Assembly: GCA_017648085.1 (NCBI GenBank)
Contig: JAGCJI010000141.1
Coordinates: 1-39,560 of the forward strand
Length of the DNA stretch: 39,560 nt
Direction of reading: 5' to 3'
Origin: Clostridia bacterium
GTDB lineage: Bacteria; Bacillota; Clostridia; Oscillospirales; CAG-272
Made by a program: the position numbers and the translations under genes. Shown in pieces: positions 9,251-18,242 of the stretch (position 1 is its first letter; every line of letters starts with the position of its first letter). The notes below the pieces were generated by a model. The model ran no database searches, was not told the DNA's origin, and worked only from the letters and a program-made list of their open reading frames with translations.

Positions 9251-10521
9251 AGGCAAGAGAAATAAAAGATAAAATTTTAGGTGGCGCGCTTCGGGAATAC
9301 TCCGCTCTTTACACCGACCTCGACTTTCAGGCAAACCGTATAATTGCCGCAATTGACACCTTTACGCAGATGTACGGTGAGGATAGGGAAATATCGGTAT
9401 TTTCAGTTCCCGGCAGAAGCGAAATATCGGGCAATCACACCGATCACAACAACGGCTGTGTTCTTGCGGGCTCTATCGACCGCGACGTTATAGCGGTAGC
9501 TTCACCGCGCGAGGACGGTATAATACGCCTGTATTCAGATGGGTATTCGGAGGAACAAATATCACTCTCCGACGTAGACGAGCCGAAAAATTTCAAAAGC
9601 TTCACCTCCGCTTCTCTGATCGCGGGTGTGTGCCGCGGCTTTAAGAACGAGGGTTACGCGGTCGGCGGATACGACGCCTATCTCACGTCAGCAGTTCCCG
9701 AGGGTAGCGGAATTTCATCAAGCGCGGCGTACGAGGTTATGCTCGGCAATTTGTTAAACCATCTTTACAACGGCGGTGCGATAGACAATCAACAGCTTGC
9801 CGTAATAGCGAAGTATGCCGAAAACGTTTATTTTGGCAAGCCCTGCGGCCTTATGGATCAGATGGCGTGCGCGGTCGGCGGATTTGTGTATATTGATTTT
9901 GAAAACGGTGATTCGCCGAGGGTAGAGCCTATAAAGTTTTCCTTGACCGATGCCGGATACTCGCTCTGCATAGTTAACGCGGGTGCAAGCCACGCCGACC
10001 TTAATGACGATTACGCCGCCGTGCCGGGCGAGATGCGCGCCGTGGCAAAGCTGCTTGGCAGAGAGGTCCTGCGCGGACTCACGGAGGAGGATATAATTAA
10101 AAATCTGACGAATATCAGGCGGTGCGTCGGTGACAGAGCTGTCTTGCGTTCAATACATTTCATAAGAGAGAACGAGAGGGTGGAAAAAATAAGAGAGGCG
10201 CTCCTCTCCGGTGACGTTGCGGGATTTCTCGGCGGCGTTAATAAGTCGGGCCGCTCCTCGTTTGAATATTTGCAAAACGTATACTCGCCAAAAAATCCGG
10301 GGGAGCAATCGGTTGCGCTTGCACTTGCAATTACCGACGGCTACCTTGAAGGAAAAGCGGCGGCATTCCGAGTACACGGTGGCGGCTTTGCGGGCACGAT
10401 TCAGGTGTTCTTGCCCGTCGCTGATACCGATGGATACGTTGATTATATGAATTCCGTCTTTGGTGACGGTGCGGCGGAGGCGTTCAGGATCAGACCTCTC
10501 GGCGCGACAAAACTGTTTTAA
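9247..10521 (+). CDS. galK: Galactokinase family protein (GHMP kinase)
   Basis: 424 residues from ATG 9247, which overlaps the miaA stop as ATGA and has AAGGA about 12 nt upstream; an in-frame TTG at 9211 is less likely. The galactokinase signature is present as GRSEISGNHTDHNNG (residues 56-70), with E-to-N and Y-to-H changes from the usual GEHTDYNGG. The GHMP ATP loop is PEGSGISSSAAYEV, followed by CGLMDQMACAVGG and RVHGGGFAGT. Expected reaction: galactose to galactose-1-phosphate. galT and galE are not in the window and the neighbours are tRNA and recombination genes, so the true substrate may be another sugar. Confidence 0.85.
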   Translation: MKAREIKDKILGGALREYSALYTDLDFQANRIIAAIDTFTQMYGEDREISVFSVPGRSEISGNHTDHNNGCVLAGSIDRDVIAVASPREDGIIRLYSDGYSEEQISLSDVDEPKNFKSFTSASLIAGVCRGFKNEGYAVGGYDAYLTSAVPEGSGISSSAAYEVMLGNLLNHLYNGGAIDNQQLAVIAKYAENVYFGKPCGLMDQMACAVGGFVYIDFENGDSPRVEPIKFSLTDAGYSLCIVNAGASHADLNDDYAAVPGEMRAVAKLLGREVLRGLTEEDIIKNLTNIRRCVGDRAVLRSIHFIRENERVEKIREALLSGDVAGFLGGVNKSGRSSFEYLQNVYSPKNPGEQSVALALAITDGYLEGKAAAFRVHGGGFAGTIQVFLPVADTDGYVDYMNSVFGDGAAEAFRIRPLGATKLF

Positions 10522-10557
10522 AAAATCTAGATACAGCAATGTGAAAAGGAGAAGATC

Positions 10558-11652
10558 ATGTCAGCAAAGAAAGCACAGGAAAAGACAGAAAAGGTAGCGG
10601 TGTCGGATAAGAAGGCGGCGCTTGAAACGGTAATGTCCAGAATTGAAAGAGAATGCGGAAAGGGCTCTATAATGCGCCTCGGCGAAAACGTCGGAATGAA
10701 CGTTTCCGCGGTTTCTACCGGATCTCTTTCTCTTGACTTCGCTCTCGGTATAGGTGGAATTCCGAGGGGAAGAATAACCGAAATATACGGTCCCGAATCT
10801 TCGGGTAAAACTACCATTGCGCTTCACGTTATCGCCGAGGTGCAGAAGCAGGGCGGAGAAGCGGCGTTCATCGATGCAGAGCACGCGCTTGACCCCGTGT
10901 ATGCTAAAAAGCTTGGAGTTGATATAAACAACCTCCTCGTTTCACAGCCCGATTGCGGTGAGCAGGCACTTGAAATTGCCGAAACTCTCGTAAACTCCGG
11001 TGCTATCGACATAATCGTAATAGACTCCGTTGCGGCACTCGTTCCCCGTCAGGAGATAGAGGGTGATATGGGTGCGTCCCACGTCGGCGTGCAGGCTCGC
11101 CTTATGTCCCAGGCAATGAGAAAGCTCTCCGGCTCTATTGCAAAATCTAACTGCATAGTTATCTTTACAAACCAGCTTCGTGAGAAGGTGGGCGTTATGT
11201 ACGGTAACCCCGAGGTTACCACCGGAGGCCGTGCGCTTAAGTTCTACGCATCCGTTCGCATTGACGTGCGTCGCGCAGAGGTGCTTAAAAACGGCAGCGA
11301 CGTTTACGGCTCTCACACCAAGTGCAAGGTTGTAAAGAACAAGGTTGCTCCTCCCTTCAAGACTGCGGAGTTTGATATACTTTACGGCTCGGGCATTTCC
11401 AAGTCCTCCGAGATCATCGATATGGCTATCCAGCTTGGTATAGTTGAAAAGAGCGGCGCGTGGTTCTACTACGACGGCGATAGACTCGGACAGGGCAAGG
11501 ACAATGTAAGAAAGCTTATCGAATCCGATAAGGAGCTTATGGATAAGCTTGAAGGCCTTGTTCGCGATAAGGTTCAGAATCAGCCTCTTGATGAGGATGC
11601 GCTCGCATCCGACGATGATTTTGAAATAAACGATTTTGACGGCGACCTTTAA
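10558..11652 (+). CDS. recA: Recombinase RecA
   Basis: 364 residues with Walker [10 protein letters not shown] (78-86), the core stretch [28 protein letters not shown], and the L1/L2 region ([40 protein letters not shown]). The C-terminus is short and acidic. Forms ATP-dependent filaments on single-stranded DNA for strand exchange and LexA cleavage. Start ATG 10558 follows AAAAGGAGAAG. It lies only 36 nt after galK, and no LexA-type operator (GAAC-N4-GTTC) or strong promoter is seen in that gap. Confidence 0.98.
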   Translation: MSAKKAQEKTEKVAVSDKKAALETVMSRIERECGKGSIMRLGENVGMNVSAVSTGSLSLDFALGIGGIPRGRITEIYGPESSGKTTIALHVIAEVQKQGGEAAFIDAEHALDPVYAKKLGVDINNLLVSQPDCGEQALEIAETLVNSGAIDIIVIDSVAALVPRQEIEGDMGASHVGVQARLMSQAMRKLSGSIAKSNCIVIFTNQLREKVGVMYGNPEVTTGGRALKFYASVRIDVRRAEVLKNGSDVYGSHTKCKVVKNKVAPPFKTAEFDILYGSGISKSSEIIDMAIQLGIVEKSGAWFYYDGDRLGQGKDNVRKLIESDKELMDKLEGLVRDKVQNQPLDEDALASDDDFEINDFDGDL

Positions 11653-11671
11653 TTTATTGATAAAAACACGG

Positions 11672-11703
11672 CAAGGCGGCTCTGTTGGCGAGCCGCCTTG
11701 TAA
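11672..11703 (+). terminator. Hairpin between recA and recX
   Basis: Perfect 11-bp GC-rich stem (11672-11682 with 11690-11700), 7-nt loop. It is followed by TAATTC rather than a T-run, so it is more likely an attenuator or partial terminator lowering recX expression, or an RNA stabiliser for recA. Confidence 0.55.
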
Positions 11704-11732
11704 TTCAAAACCGACAAAAGCGCGGAGGCAAA

Positions 11733-12323
11733 ATGATAAAGCTTGAATACGTAAGGGGTGCGTCCTCAAAGGGGTACGTGAGGCTTGGCGTGAATACCGA
11801 TGAGGGAAAAGCTTCTTATACGGTATCGGAGGCGACTTATTCCTCCATCGGAGCGCCCCGTATAAGCGATGATTTGACACGGGACAGCCTTGATATTATA
11901 AAAAACGCTGATATGGAATACAGAGCGAGGATATATGCTTTGCGCATTCTCGGATATGCCGACAATAGTGAACGGCGACTTGCGGAGAAGCTCTGTCGGC
12001 GCGGGATAGACCGCGATATAGCCGTGTGCATTGCGCGAGAGATGGTTTCTCTCGGCTATATAAATACCGACCGCCAGCTTGACTCGCTTGTCAGATGCGA
12101 GGTAAATATCCGTTTTTCCGGCCCCGCAAAAATAATTCCCAAGCTCAAAGCTCGCGGATATGACGCAAAGGACGTAAGTGCGGCAATATCACGCCTTCAG
12201 GAGCGCGGGGAAATAGACTTTGAGCTTGCGCGCCTACGCCTTATTGAGTCAAAGCACGTAGATCCCGAGGACCGCGAAAGCGTAAAAAAGATTCTCTACA
12301 GAAACGGACACAATGTATGTTAA
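11733..12323 (+). CDS. recX: Regulatory protein RecX
   Basis: 196 residues. The three-helix repeats of RecX are visible (RIYALRILGYADNSERRLAEKLCRRG, then AREMVSLGYINTDRQL, then the last repeat with KLKARGYDAKDVSAAI). RecX binds the RecA filament and inhibits it. ATG 11733 has GGAGG 5 nt upstream; the frame is open further up, through the hairpin, but has no better start. The position directly after recA fits. Its end overlaps the ABC transporter gene by 7 nt. Confidence 0.92.
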   Translation: MIKLEYVRGASSKGYVRLGVNTDEGKASYTVSEATYSSIGAPRISDDLTRDSLDIIKNADMEYRARIYALRILGYADNSERRLAEKLCRRGIDRDIAVCIAREMVSLGYINTDRQLDSLVRCEVNIRFSGPAKIIPKLKARGYDAKDVSAAISRLQERGEIDFELARLRLIESKHVDPEDRESVKKILYRNGHNVC

Positions 12324-14035
12324 AACGATTTATAAAATATTATAAGCCGCATCTTGCCCTGTTCAGCTTTGATATGATAGCGGCGGTTATCGTCGCGGCG
12401 GCAAGCCTTTTTTACCCCTCTATAGTAAAGGCAATAATCAACGAATATATAAACGATGATACTCCGAGGAGGCTGATCATATGGTCGGCGATACTTCTCG
12501 CGCTCTACGTGGTCAAGGCGTATTTCAACTACGTAATGGGTTATTACGGACACGTGGTCGGAGTCAGAATGCAGGCGGATATGCGCCGCGATCTGTTTAA
12601 AAAATACGAGTCGTTGCCATTTTCGTATTTCGACAATCACAAGACCGGTGACCTCATATCGCGCCTCTCAAACGATCTTTTTGATGTTTCGGAGCTAGCG
12701 CACCACGGTCCGGAAAACCTTTTCCTCTCCGTGCTTATGCTGGTCGGCTCGTTCGTCGTGCTTATCAGGATCAATCTCACCCTCACGCTCATAATGTTCG
12801 CGATAATCCCATTCATAATTCTGTTCACGGTGATTTCGCGAAAGAGCATGCTCGCGGCAATGAGCGAGTCGCGCAAGAAGATGGCGGACATCAACGTAAA
12901 CGTCGAAAATTCCGTCACGGGTGTCAGGGAGTCCAAATCCTACGTAGCCGAACACCACGAAATATGCAAGTTCAACCTATCGAATAAGAGCTTCGTAAAA
13001 TATCGCACGAAAGCGATGTTTTCCCTCGGACTTTTTCATTCCGTGATGCAGCTCTTTTCCGATCTTTTATATCTAGTTATAATATTTACCGGCGGACTTT
13101 TCCTGTTTTACGGAAAGATCGATGCGGGAGAGTTTGCCGCCTTCATTCTTTATATAAGTATGTTCCTCGATCCCATTCACCGTTTCGTTACTCTCTTTGA
13201 GCAGATGCAGGAGGGAATGTCGGGATACTCGAGATTCCACGAGGTGATGAACGAGCCCTCCGAGCTTGACGAGGGCACGGTGGAGCTCGACGACGTCAAG
13301 GGTGAGGTGAAATTTGAGGGCGTGAGCTTCGGCTACACCACCGATGAGAATGCAAGGCTTGTTATTTCAGACCTCGATCTCTCCGTGCGCGCGGGCGAAA
13401 CGCTTGCGCTAGTCGGCCCGTCAGGCGGCGGAAAAAGCACGCTTTGCAACCTTGTGCCGAGATTCTATAATCTTAACTCCGGCAGGATTTTGCTCGACGG
13501 CGTAGATGTGCGTGACATCAAGCTTGAAAGCCTGCGCAAAAATATCGGAATGGTATCGCAAAACGTGTTCCTTTTTGACGGTACTGTGCGCGAAAATATC
13601 GCATATGGCAACCTGGATGCAACCGATGAGGAAATAATAGAAGCGGCTAAAAAGGCTAATATACACGATTATATTATCACGATGGCAAACGGATATGATA
13701 CGGAGGTCGGAGAGCGCGGAGTGAAGCTCTCGGGCGGACAAAAGCAGAGAATTGCCATAGCGCGCGTCTTCCTCAAAAATCCCAAGCTGCTCATACTTGA
13801 CGAGGCAACCAGTGCGCTTGATAACGTGACTGAAATGCAGATACAAAAGTCGCTTGAGGAGCTTTCACGCGGCAGAACGGTTATCGTGGTAGCGCACAGG
13901 CTCTCTACGGTAAAGGGTGCTGACGAGATAGTCGTCCTCGATTGTGACGGAATAGTGGAGAAGGGCTCGCACGAGGCTCTTATGGAGCTTGGCGGCGAAT
14001 ATAAACGGCTCTATTCCTATCAGTTCAGACAGTGA
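12317..14035 (+). CDS. ABC exporter, fused membrane and ATPase domains
   Basis: 572 residues. An N-terminal ABC transmembrane type-1 domain with six hydrophobic segments (about 15-290) precedes a nucleotide-binding domain: Walker A GPSGGGKST (about 367), Q-loop MVSQNVFLFDGTVRENI, signature KLSGGQKQR (about 470), Walker B LLILDEATSALD (about 491) and H-loop VAHRLST. This is a half-size MsbA/BmrA-type exporter acting as a homodimer; substrate (lipid, drug, peptide) is not readable. It begins inside recX, so translation is coupled, and ends 17 nt before a bidirectional terminator. Confidence 0.9.
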   Translation: MLKRFIKYYKPHLALFSFDMIAAVIVAAASLFYPSIVKAIINEYINDDTPRRLIIWSAILLALYVVKAYFNYVMGYYGHVVGVRMQADMRRDLFKKYESLPFSYFDNHKTGDLISRLSNDLFDVSELAHHGPENLFLSVLMLVGSFVVLIRINLTLTLIMFAIIPFIILFTVISRKSMLAAMSESRKKMADINVNVENSVTGVRESKSYVAEHHEICKFNLSNKSFVKYRTKAMFSLGLFHSVMQLFSDLLYLVIIFTGGLFLFYGKIDAGEFAAFILYISMFLDPIHRFVTLFEQMQEGMSGYSRFHEVMNEPSELDEGTVELDDVKGEVKFEGVSFGYTTDENARLVISDLDLSVRAGETLALVGPSGGGKSTLCNLVPRFYNLNSGRILLDGVDVRDIKLESLRKNIGMVSQNVFLFDGTVRENIAYGNLDATDEEIIEAAKKANIHDYIITMANGYDTEVGERGVKLSGGQKQRIAIARVFLKNPKLLILDEATSALDNVTEMQIQKSLEELSRGRTVIVVAHRLSTVKGADEIVVLDCDGIVEKGSHEALMELGGEYKRLYSYQFRQ

Positions 14036-14052
14036 CCGAACAAATAAAAAAT

Positions 14053-14095
14053 GGGCGAGAATACCGCACGGGTATCCTCGTCCCTTTGTTTTTAG
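14053..14095. terminator. Bidirectional terminator between the ABC exporter gene and glnN
   Basis: GGGCGAGAATACC (14053-14065) pairs with 14071-14084 with one bulge and one A-C mismatch. A T-run follows on the + strand (TTTGTTTTTAG), and AAATAAAAAA precedes it, so a T-run follows on the - strand as well. Confidence 0.75.
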
Positions 14096-16192
14096 TTAAA
14101 TCTTAAAGATGATGTCTCCGTAGGTGGGCATCGGCCACGCCTCACGTGCGGTGAGGATCTCCATCTCGTCAACCACGCGGCGCAACGCTTGCATTTTAGC
14201 CTCAACGGTATCCTTGTAGAAGAATGCCGCCTCCACCTCGCCGCGTTTTGCAATCGCACTCTTTTCTGCACGCTCCAGCGCAGAGTAGGCATCGTAGGTC
14301 TTTGAGAGAAGCTCGGAGAGTCTTTCTATAATATCTACCTCGCACGCGACGTTTGCGTTTTTGATAGCGGCGCGCGTTGCGTTAACCGACTCCGAAAGCT
14401 TGCCGATATACTTTGATACCGCGGGGATTATATCTCGCACTGTCATCTCAAGCATCGTGCGCGCCTCGATATTCTTGATCTTTCTATAGCTTTCAAAGAA
14501 TATTTCGCGCCTGGAGCGCATTTCGGTTTCGCTCATAACGCCAAAACGGGTGAAAAGGGCAATATTTTTCTCGTCGGTGAAATGCTCGTAAGCCTCGGGC
14601 GCGGTTTTAAAGTTTGAAAGTCCGCGCTCGCGTGCCTCCTTTTCCCATTCCTCCGAATAGGAGTTGCCAGCGAAAAGAATCCTCTTGTGCGCCTTAAAGG
14701 TTTCTGCAAGCAGGGTGTCGGTCGCTGCATCGAAATCCTCCGCCCCTTCAAGCTTGTCCGCAAACTCACGGAAGGAGTTTGCGACCGCCGTGTTAAGAAC
14801 GATATTAGCTAACGCGATGTTCTGGGATGAGCCGACCATTCTGAACTCAAACTTGTTACCGGTAAAGGCAAACGGTGAGGTTCTGTTCCTATCGGTCGTA
14901 TCACGTCTTATAGAGGGGACGTAGGGTACGCCGAGGGACATATACTTCGGGTCCTTGTTAGAGTAGACCGAGCCGTCAATTATGGATTCTATAATTCTGT
15001 CAAGCTCATCACCAAGGAAAATGGATATGATAGCAGGGGGTGCTTCGTCACCGCCGAGTCGGCAATCGTTGCCTGCACTTGCGGCGGATATGCGCAACAG
15101 ATCCTGATACTCGTCAACCGCCTTTATAACCGCGGCGTGAATGAGAAGGAACTGTTTATTTTCACACGGGGTCTTGCCGGGCTTCAAAAGATTGACACCG
15201 CCGTCGGTGGCGATCGACCAGTTGTTATGCTTGCCCGAGCCGTTTATTCCTACAAACGGCTTTTCCGCTAAAAGACACGCCATCTTATAGCGCGGCGCTA
15301 TCTTTTTCATATATTCCATAGTAAGCAGGTTGTGGTCGACTGCTATATTGGTGGTAGAAAATATGGGCGCAAGCTCGTGTTGTGAGGGTGCTGCCTCGTT
15401 ATGCTTGGTTTTTGCCGAGATGCCGAGCTTCCACAGCTCCTCGTCAAGCTCCTTCATAAATAAATTGACACGGGGTGGCAATACGCCAAAATAATGGTCG
15501 TCAAGCTCCTGTCCCTTAACCGGGGGAGCACCAAAGAGGGTGCGACCGCAGTAAAAGAGGTCGCGTCGTGCCACGTAGTCCGCCTCGTCGATAAGGAAAT
15601 ACTCCTGCTCTGCACCGACGGTGGAGGTAACGCGCTTCGTTGCGGTGTCACCGAAAAGGCGTAGTATGCGAAGCGCCTCCGTATTAATTGCATCCATTGA
15701 GCGGAGCAGGGGGGTCTTGGTATCAAGTGCCTCACCTGTATATGAACAAAAGGCTGTCGGTATGTAAAGTGAGCCGTCTTTTATAAAGGCGTAGGACGCG
15801 GGATCCCAGGCGGTGTATCCGCGCGCCTCAAAGGTTGCGCGCAGGCCTCCCGACGGGAAGGAGGATGCATCGGGCTCTCCTTTTATAAGCTCCTTGCCCG
15901 AAAACTCCATGATAGCCTTTCCTCCGCCAACGGGAGTAAGGAAGGCATCGTGCTTCTCGGCAGTAACGCCGGTAAGGGGCTGAAACCAATGCGTATAGTG
16001 CGTTGCGCCGTGCTCGATCGCCCAATCCTTCATAGCACCGGCAACCACGTCAGCGATAGAGGCGTCGATCTCCTTGCCGGTTGCCATAGTATTTATAAGG
16101 GATTTATAAACGTCTTTAGGAAGTCTTTCCCGCATTACGTCCTCGCTGAATACGCGGCAGGCGAATATATCGGGTATACGTTTGTTTTCCAT
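14096..16192 (-). CDS. glnN: Glutamine synthetase type III
   Basis: 698 residues, the GSIII length, far longer than GSI. Recognisable blocks: [78 protein letters not shown] and [17 protein letters not shown]. Condenses glutamate and ammonia with ATP, as a dodecamer of two hexamers. A TTG codon 6 nt upstream (16198) is in frame; ATG 16192 is preferred, with GGA 7 nt before it. Promoter at 16234-16262. No GlnR box or P-II gene was seen nearby. Confidence 0.95.
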   Translation of the reverse strand: MENKRIPDIFACRVFSEDVMRERLPKDVYKSLINTMATGKEIDASIADVVAGAMKDWAIEHGATHYTHWFQPLTGVTAEKHDAFLTPVGGGKAIMEFSGKELIKGEPDASSFPSGGLRATFEARGYTAWDPASYAFIKDGSLYIPTAFCSYTGEALDTKTPLLRSMDAINTEALRILRLFGDTATKRVTSTVGAEQEYFLIDEADYVARRDLFYCGRTLFGAPPVKGQELDDHYFGVLPPRVNLFMKELDEELWKLGISAKTKHNEAAPSQHELAPIFSTTNIAVDHNLLTMEYMKKIAPRYKMACLLAEKPFVGINGSGKHNNWSIATDGGVNLLKPGKTPCENKQFLLIHAAVIKAVDEYQDLLRISAASAGNDCRLGGDEAPPAIISIFLGDELDRIIESIIDGSVYSNKDPKYMSLGVPYVPSIRRDTTDRNRTSPFAFTGNKFEFRMVGSSQNIALANIVLNTAVANSFREFADKLEGAEDFDAATDTLLAETFKAHKRILFAGNSYSEEWEKEARERGLSNFKTAPEAYEHFTDEKNIALFTRFGVMSETEMRSRREIFFESYRKIKNIEARTMLEMTVRDIIPAVSKYIGKLSESVNATRAAIKNANVACEVDIIERLSELLSKTYDAYSALERAEKSAIAKRGEVEAAFFYKDTVEAKMQALRRVVDEMEILTAREAWPMPTYGDIIFKI

Positions 16193-16233
16193 TGTCAATT
16201 CCAGCCTTCATGGGTTTAAAATTTAATAAATAT

Positions 16234-16262
16234 ATTATATACTAATATTTTCGGAAAGTCAA
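16234..16262 (-). promoter_or_regulatory. Sigma-A promoter for glnN
   Basis: On the - strand TTGACT (16262-16257), 17-nt spacer, TATAAT (16239-16234). Its -35 faces the -35 of the divergent exonuclease promoter, 15 nt away. Confidence 0.85.
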
Positions 16263-16277
16263 TTACAAATTTCGCTA

Positions 16278-16306
16278 TTGACTTTTATACTGTATAATGT
16301 TATAAT
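16278..16306 (+). promoter_or_regulatory. Sigma-A promoter for the DEDDh exonuclease gene
   Basis: TTGACT (16278-16283), 17-nt spacer, TATAAT (16301-16306). A second TATAAT at 16293 is too close to the -35. The ATG at 16336 is about 23 nt after the expected start. Confidence 0.85.
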
Positions 16307-16335
16307 TATGCATATCGAATTTTAAGGATTTTTGA

Positions 16336-17322
16336 ATGTATTATATAACTTTAGACCTAGAATGGAACCAGGCGTATGCGGAAAAGGCTCTCGCGGTGCA
16401 AAAGCGACTTTGCCGACGTCTGCGCGGCGAGGTGATCCAGATCGGCGCGGTAAAGCTTGATAAAAACATGCTTCCGTGCGGCTCGTATCAGATAATCGTA
16501 AAGCCGAAATATTTTAAAAAGCTGCATAAGCACGTTTCGGTTTTGACCGGTATCACGCAGGAGCAGATGGACCTCGGTTCTCCGCTTGCGGAAGCGGCGG
16601 AAAAATTTAAAAAATGGTGTGGCAAGGACTTTGCGTTTTTAACTTGGGGACCGGATGATATCCCGATGCTTAAGGAAAATCTTCGGGCTCATGACCTTGC
16701 TGTCGATTGGCTGGATGAAAATTACGACCTTCAGCTTATATTTAACAGACAGACCGATGGCGCATCAAAGCAGCGTTCTCTCGAATACGCGATGGAATAC
16801 TTTGAGATTCCGCAAAATTTACCCGCGCACGACGCGCTTAACGACGCATATTTTACCGCTCTTGTGGCAGAGAAACTTGACGTGGAGGAGGGAATAAAAA
16901 CCTACAATCAGCGCTCCGGCATCCTCCTTGATGAGCGCGTTGTCGGTGATGCCGACGCAGGTGAGGACGGCTACGTTACCATATCCGAGCTGCTCGACGA
17001 GGATTTCGTGAAAGCGCCCGTGTGTCCCGTTTGTCAGCGTAAGCTTTCATCGCGACTTAAGATGCTTCACTCCAAGGGGCAAAGGTACAGCTATATATAC
17101 AGCTGTCCCACTGACGGAAATATGATTCTTTCATTAAAGCTGCACCGCAATTTCAACGAAACATGGCGTGCAAAGCTTTCATTTGAGCTTGCCGACGACG
17201 CGAGGATTGAAGAATTCAAGCGCGCGCTTGATGCAAGCAACGTTAAAAGAAAGGCAAAACATAGAAGATCACGCAGAAAGACGGCGGATACCGCGCGTCA
17301 GCCTGCGCAGGAAACGACCTGA
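16336..17322 (+). CDS. DEDDh 3'-5' exonuclease with C-terminal zinc ribbon
   Basis: 328 residues. The exonuclease domain starts immediately: DLEWN gives D7/E9, GPDDIPML supplies the third acid, and AHDALNDAYFTA gives the H and last D (about 164-169). This is the DnaQ/KapD-like group that trims DNA or RNA 3' ends. After a linker there is a second unit with CPVC (about 229-232) and a CPTDG-type site near 256, a possible zinc-binding ribbon, then a basic, Arg/Lys-rich tail (KRKAKHRRSRRK) that would suit nucleic-acid binding. AAGGA lies before ATG 16336. Monocistronic, between its own promoter and terminator. The native substrate is not known. Confidence 0.82.
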   Translation: MYYITLDLEWNQAYAEKALAVQKRLCRRLRGEVIQIGAVKLDKNMLPCGSYQIIVKPKYFKKLHKHVSVLTGITQEQMDLGSPLAEAAEKFKKWCGKDFAFLTWGPDDIPMLKENLRAHDLAVDWLDENYDLQLIFNRQTDGASKQRSLEYAMEYFEIPQNLPAHDALNDAYFTALVAEKLDVEEGIKTYNQRSGILLDERVVGDADAGEDGYVTISELLDEDFVKAPVCPVCQRKLSSRLKMLHSKGQRYSYIYSCPTDGNMILSLKLHRNFNETWRAKLSFELADDARIEEFKRALDASNVKRKAKHRRSRRKTADTARQPAQETT

Positions 17323-17327
17323 CGTTT

Positions 17328-17364
17328 AAAGAGGAGCTACCGAAAGGGTAGCTCCTCTTTTCGC
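17328..17364 (+). terminator. Terminator of the exonuclease gene
   Basis: Perfect 14-bp stem (17328-17341 with 17347-17360), GAAAG loop, followed by TTCGCTT after the stem's own T-run. Confidence 0.85.
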
Positions 17365-17381
17365 TTAAAAGGGTAAAAATT

Positions 17382-17414
17382 AGGAAAACCGTAGGTTTTC
17401 AACCGCGTTTTCCT
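17382..17414. other. Small inverted repeat in the 17323-17526 gap
   Basis: AGGAAAAC (17382-17389) pairs with GTTTTCCT (17407-17414). No T-run follows. Function unknown. Confidence 0.4.
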
Positions 17415-17432
17415 CAAATTATACTTAAAGAA

Positions 17433-17471
17433 AAGAGGTACTGTGTTTTTTCACAATACCTCTTCGTTTTT
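17433..17471. terminator. Bidirectional terminator downstream of the mini-lipoprotein gene
   Basis: AAGAGGTA-C-TGTG pairs with CACA-A-TACCTCTT (17433-17464), T6 loop, with TTTTTT on the + side and TTTTCTTT on the - side. It would end the - strand gene at 17527-17970 and catch + strand read-through. Confidence 0.8.
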
Positions 17472-17526
17472 TATCTGTTTATGACTAAATACGACAGTTC
17501 TGCGTTTTGTTATATAGCGGCGCGTT

Positions 17527-17970
17527 TTATTTAACAAACACAAACGGTGAATCGGATGCGTCAGTAGCACCCGTGCCGAGAAAATGCTTGATTTCTCCCG
17601 TTTGTATATCGGTGTAGTAGAATTTCGTTGAGCCGAAGAAGCCGCCCATATTTTCCGCTACGCCGTGATATCCGCCGCTTTCTACACCTAGTCCCGAGGT
17701 GTCCGGCATCGTATAAACGTATCCGCCGGAGTTCCCGAGAATTTTGATGTATTCAGGGGGGAGTATCGGGTTAAGGTTAAGCAGAGTTCCCTTGCCCTTG
17801 ATGATATGCCCGCCGTCCTTATAATCATTGTAGAGCATATCCGTGTTACCGATAACGCCGTCGCCGTCATCGTCCTTATGCGTGCAGGGCTTCTCGCCGC
17901 AAGCAAAGGTAAAGAGCGTTAACGTCATAACCAGGACGACAAGAATCAGTTTTTTGAAAGCTTTTTTCAT
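17527..17970 (-). CDS. Mini-lipoprotein: signal peptide plus C-terminal module of the beta-helix family
   Basis: 147 residues. A hydrophobic signal ends in FTFAC (lipid-modified Cys about 24), then comes CTHKDDDGDGV and, after a short acidic linker, the C-terminal module found in the two large beta-helix proteins of this window (PPEYIKI, GGYVYTMPDTSG, GVAENMGGFFGSTKFYYTD, ending FVFVK). The entire beta-helix is absent. The join lies in a DGDG motif present at both ends of the long version, so it looks like an in-frame deletion derivative that kept export and C-terminal module. ATG 17970 has GAGG upstream, plus its own sigma-A promoter and terminator, so it is an expressed gene rather than a remnant. 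Function unknown; surface location inferred. Confidence 0.82.
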   Translation of the reverse strand: MKKAFKKLILVVLVMTLTLFTFACGEKPCTHKDDDGDGVIGNTDMLYNDYKDGGHIIKGKGTLLNLNPILPPEYIKILGNSGGYVYTMPDTSGLGVESGGYHGVAENMGGFFGSTKFYYTDIQTGEIKHFLGTGATDASDSPFVFVK

Positions 17971-18001
17971 AAACTACCTCGACTTGTAACGTTATAATTC
18001 C

Positions 18002-18030
18002 ATTATACATAAAATAAGCGTGAAAGTCAA
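18002..18030 (-). promoter_or_regulatory. Sigma-A promoter for the mini-lipoprotein gene
   Basis: On the - strand TTGACT (18030-18025), 17-nt spacer, TATAAT (18007-18002). Confidence 0.85.
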
Positions 18031-18166
18031 TAATATACGCGAAGGTTAATATTATACGCACCGGGGTTGCCGTTGTCAAATGTAAGCATACAGTCCCCGC
18101 ACCTCGCTTCTTAACCGGGTTGTTTTTTCGCTGTAAAAATATGTTATAAAAAAATTGAAAAAGGTA

Positions 18167-18195
18167 TTGCATTTTTAAAAAAGGTGTGTTATAAT
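18167..18195 (+). promoter_or_regulatory. Sigma-A promoter for the 35-aa peptide gene
   Basis: TTGCAT (18167-18172), 17-nt spacer, TATAAT (18190-18195). Start expected near 18202, leader about 41 nt. Confidence 0.8.
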
Positions 18196-18242
18196 CAAGT
18201 TACCAACAGTTATGCTTTCTATGTGTACCGGAGGTAATACAT

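Noticed and set aside
10522-10557. LexA/SOS box before recA
   Set aside because: No GAAC-N4-GTTC-like or CGAAC-type palindrome found.
10942-11880. 312-codon open frame antisense to recA
   Set aside because: Covers recA and the recX 5' end in reverse; recA codon constraint explains it.
16199-16335. GlnR operator between glnN and the exonuclease gene
   Set aside because: The inverted repeat there is made by two facing -35 boxes and does not fit TGTNA-N7-TNACA.
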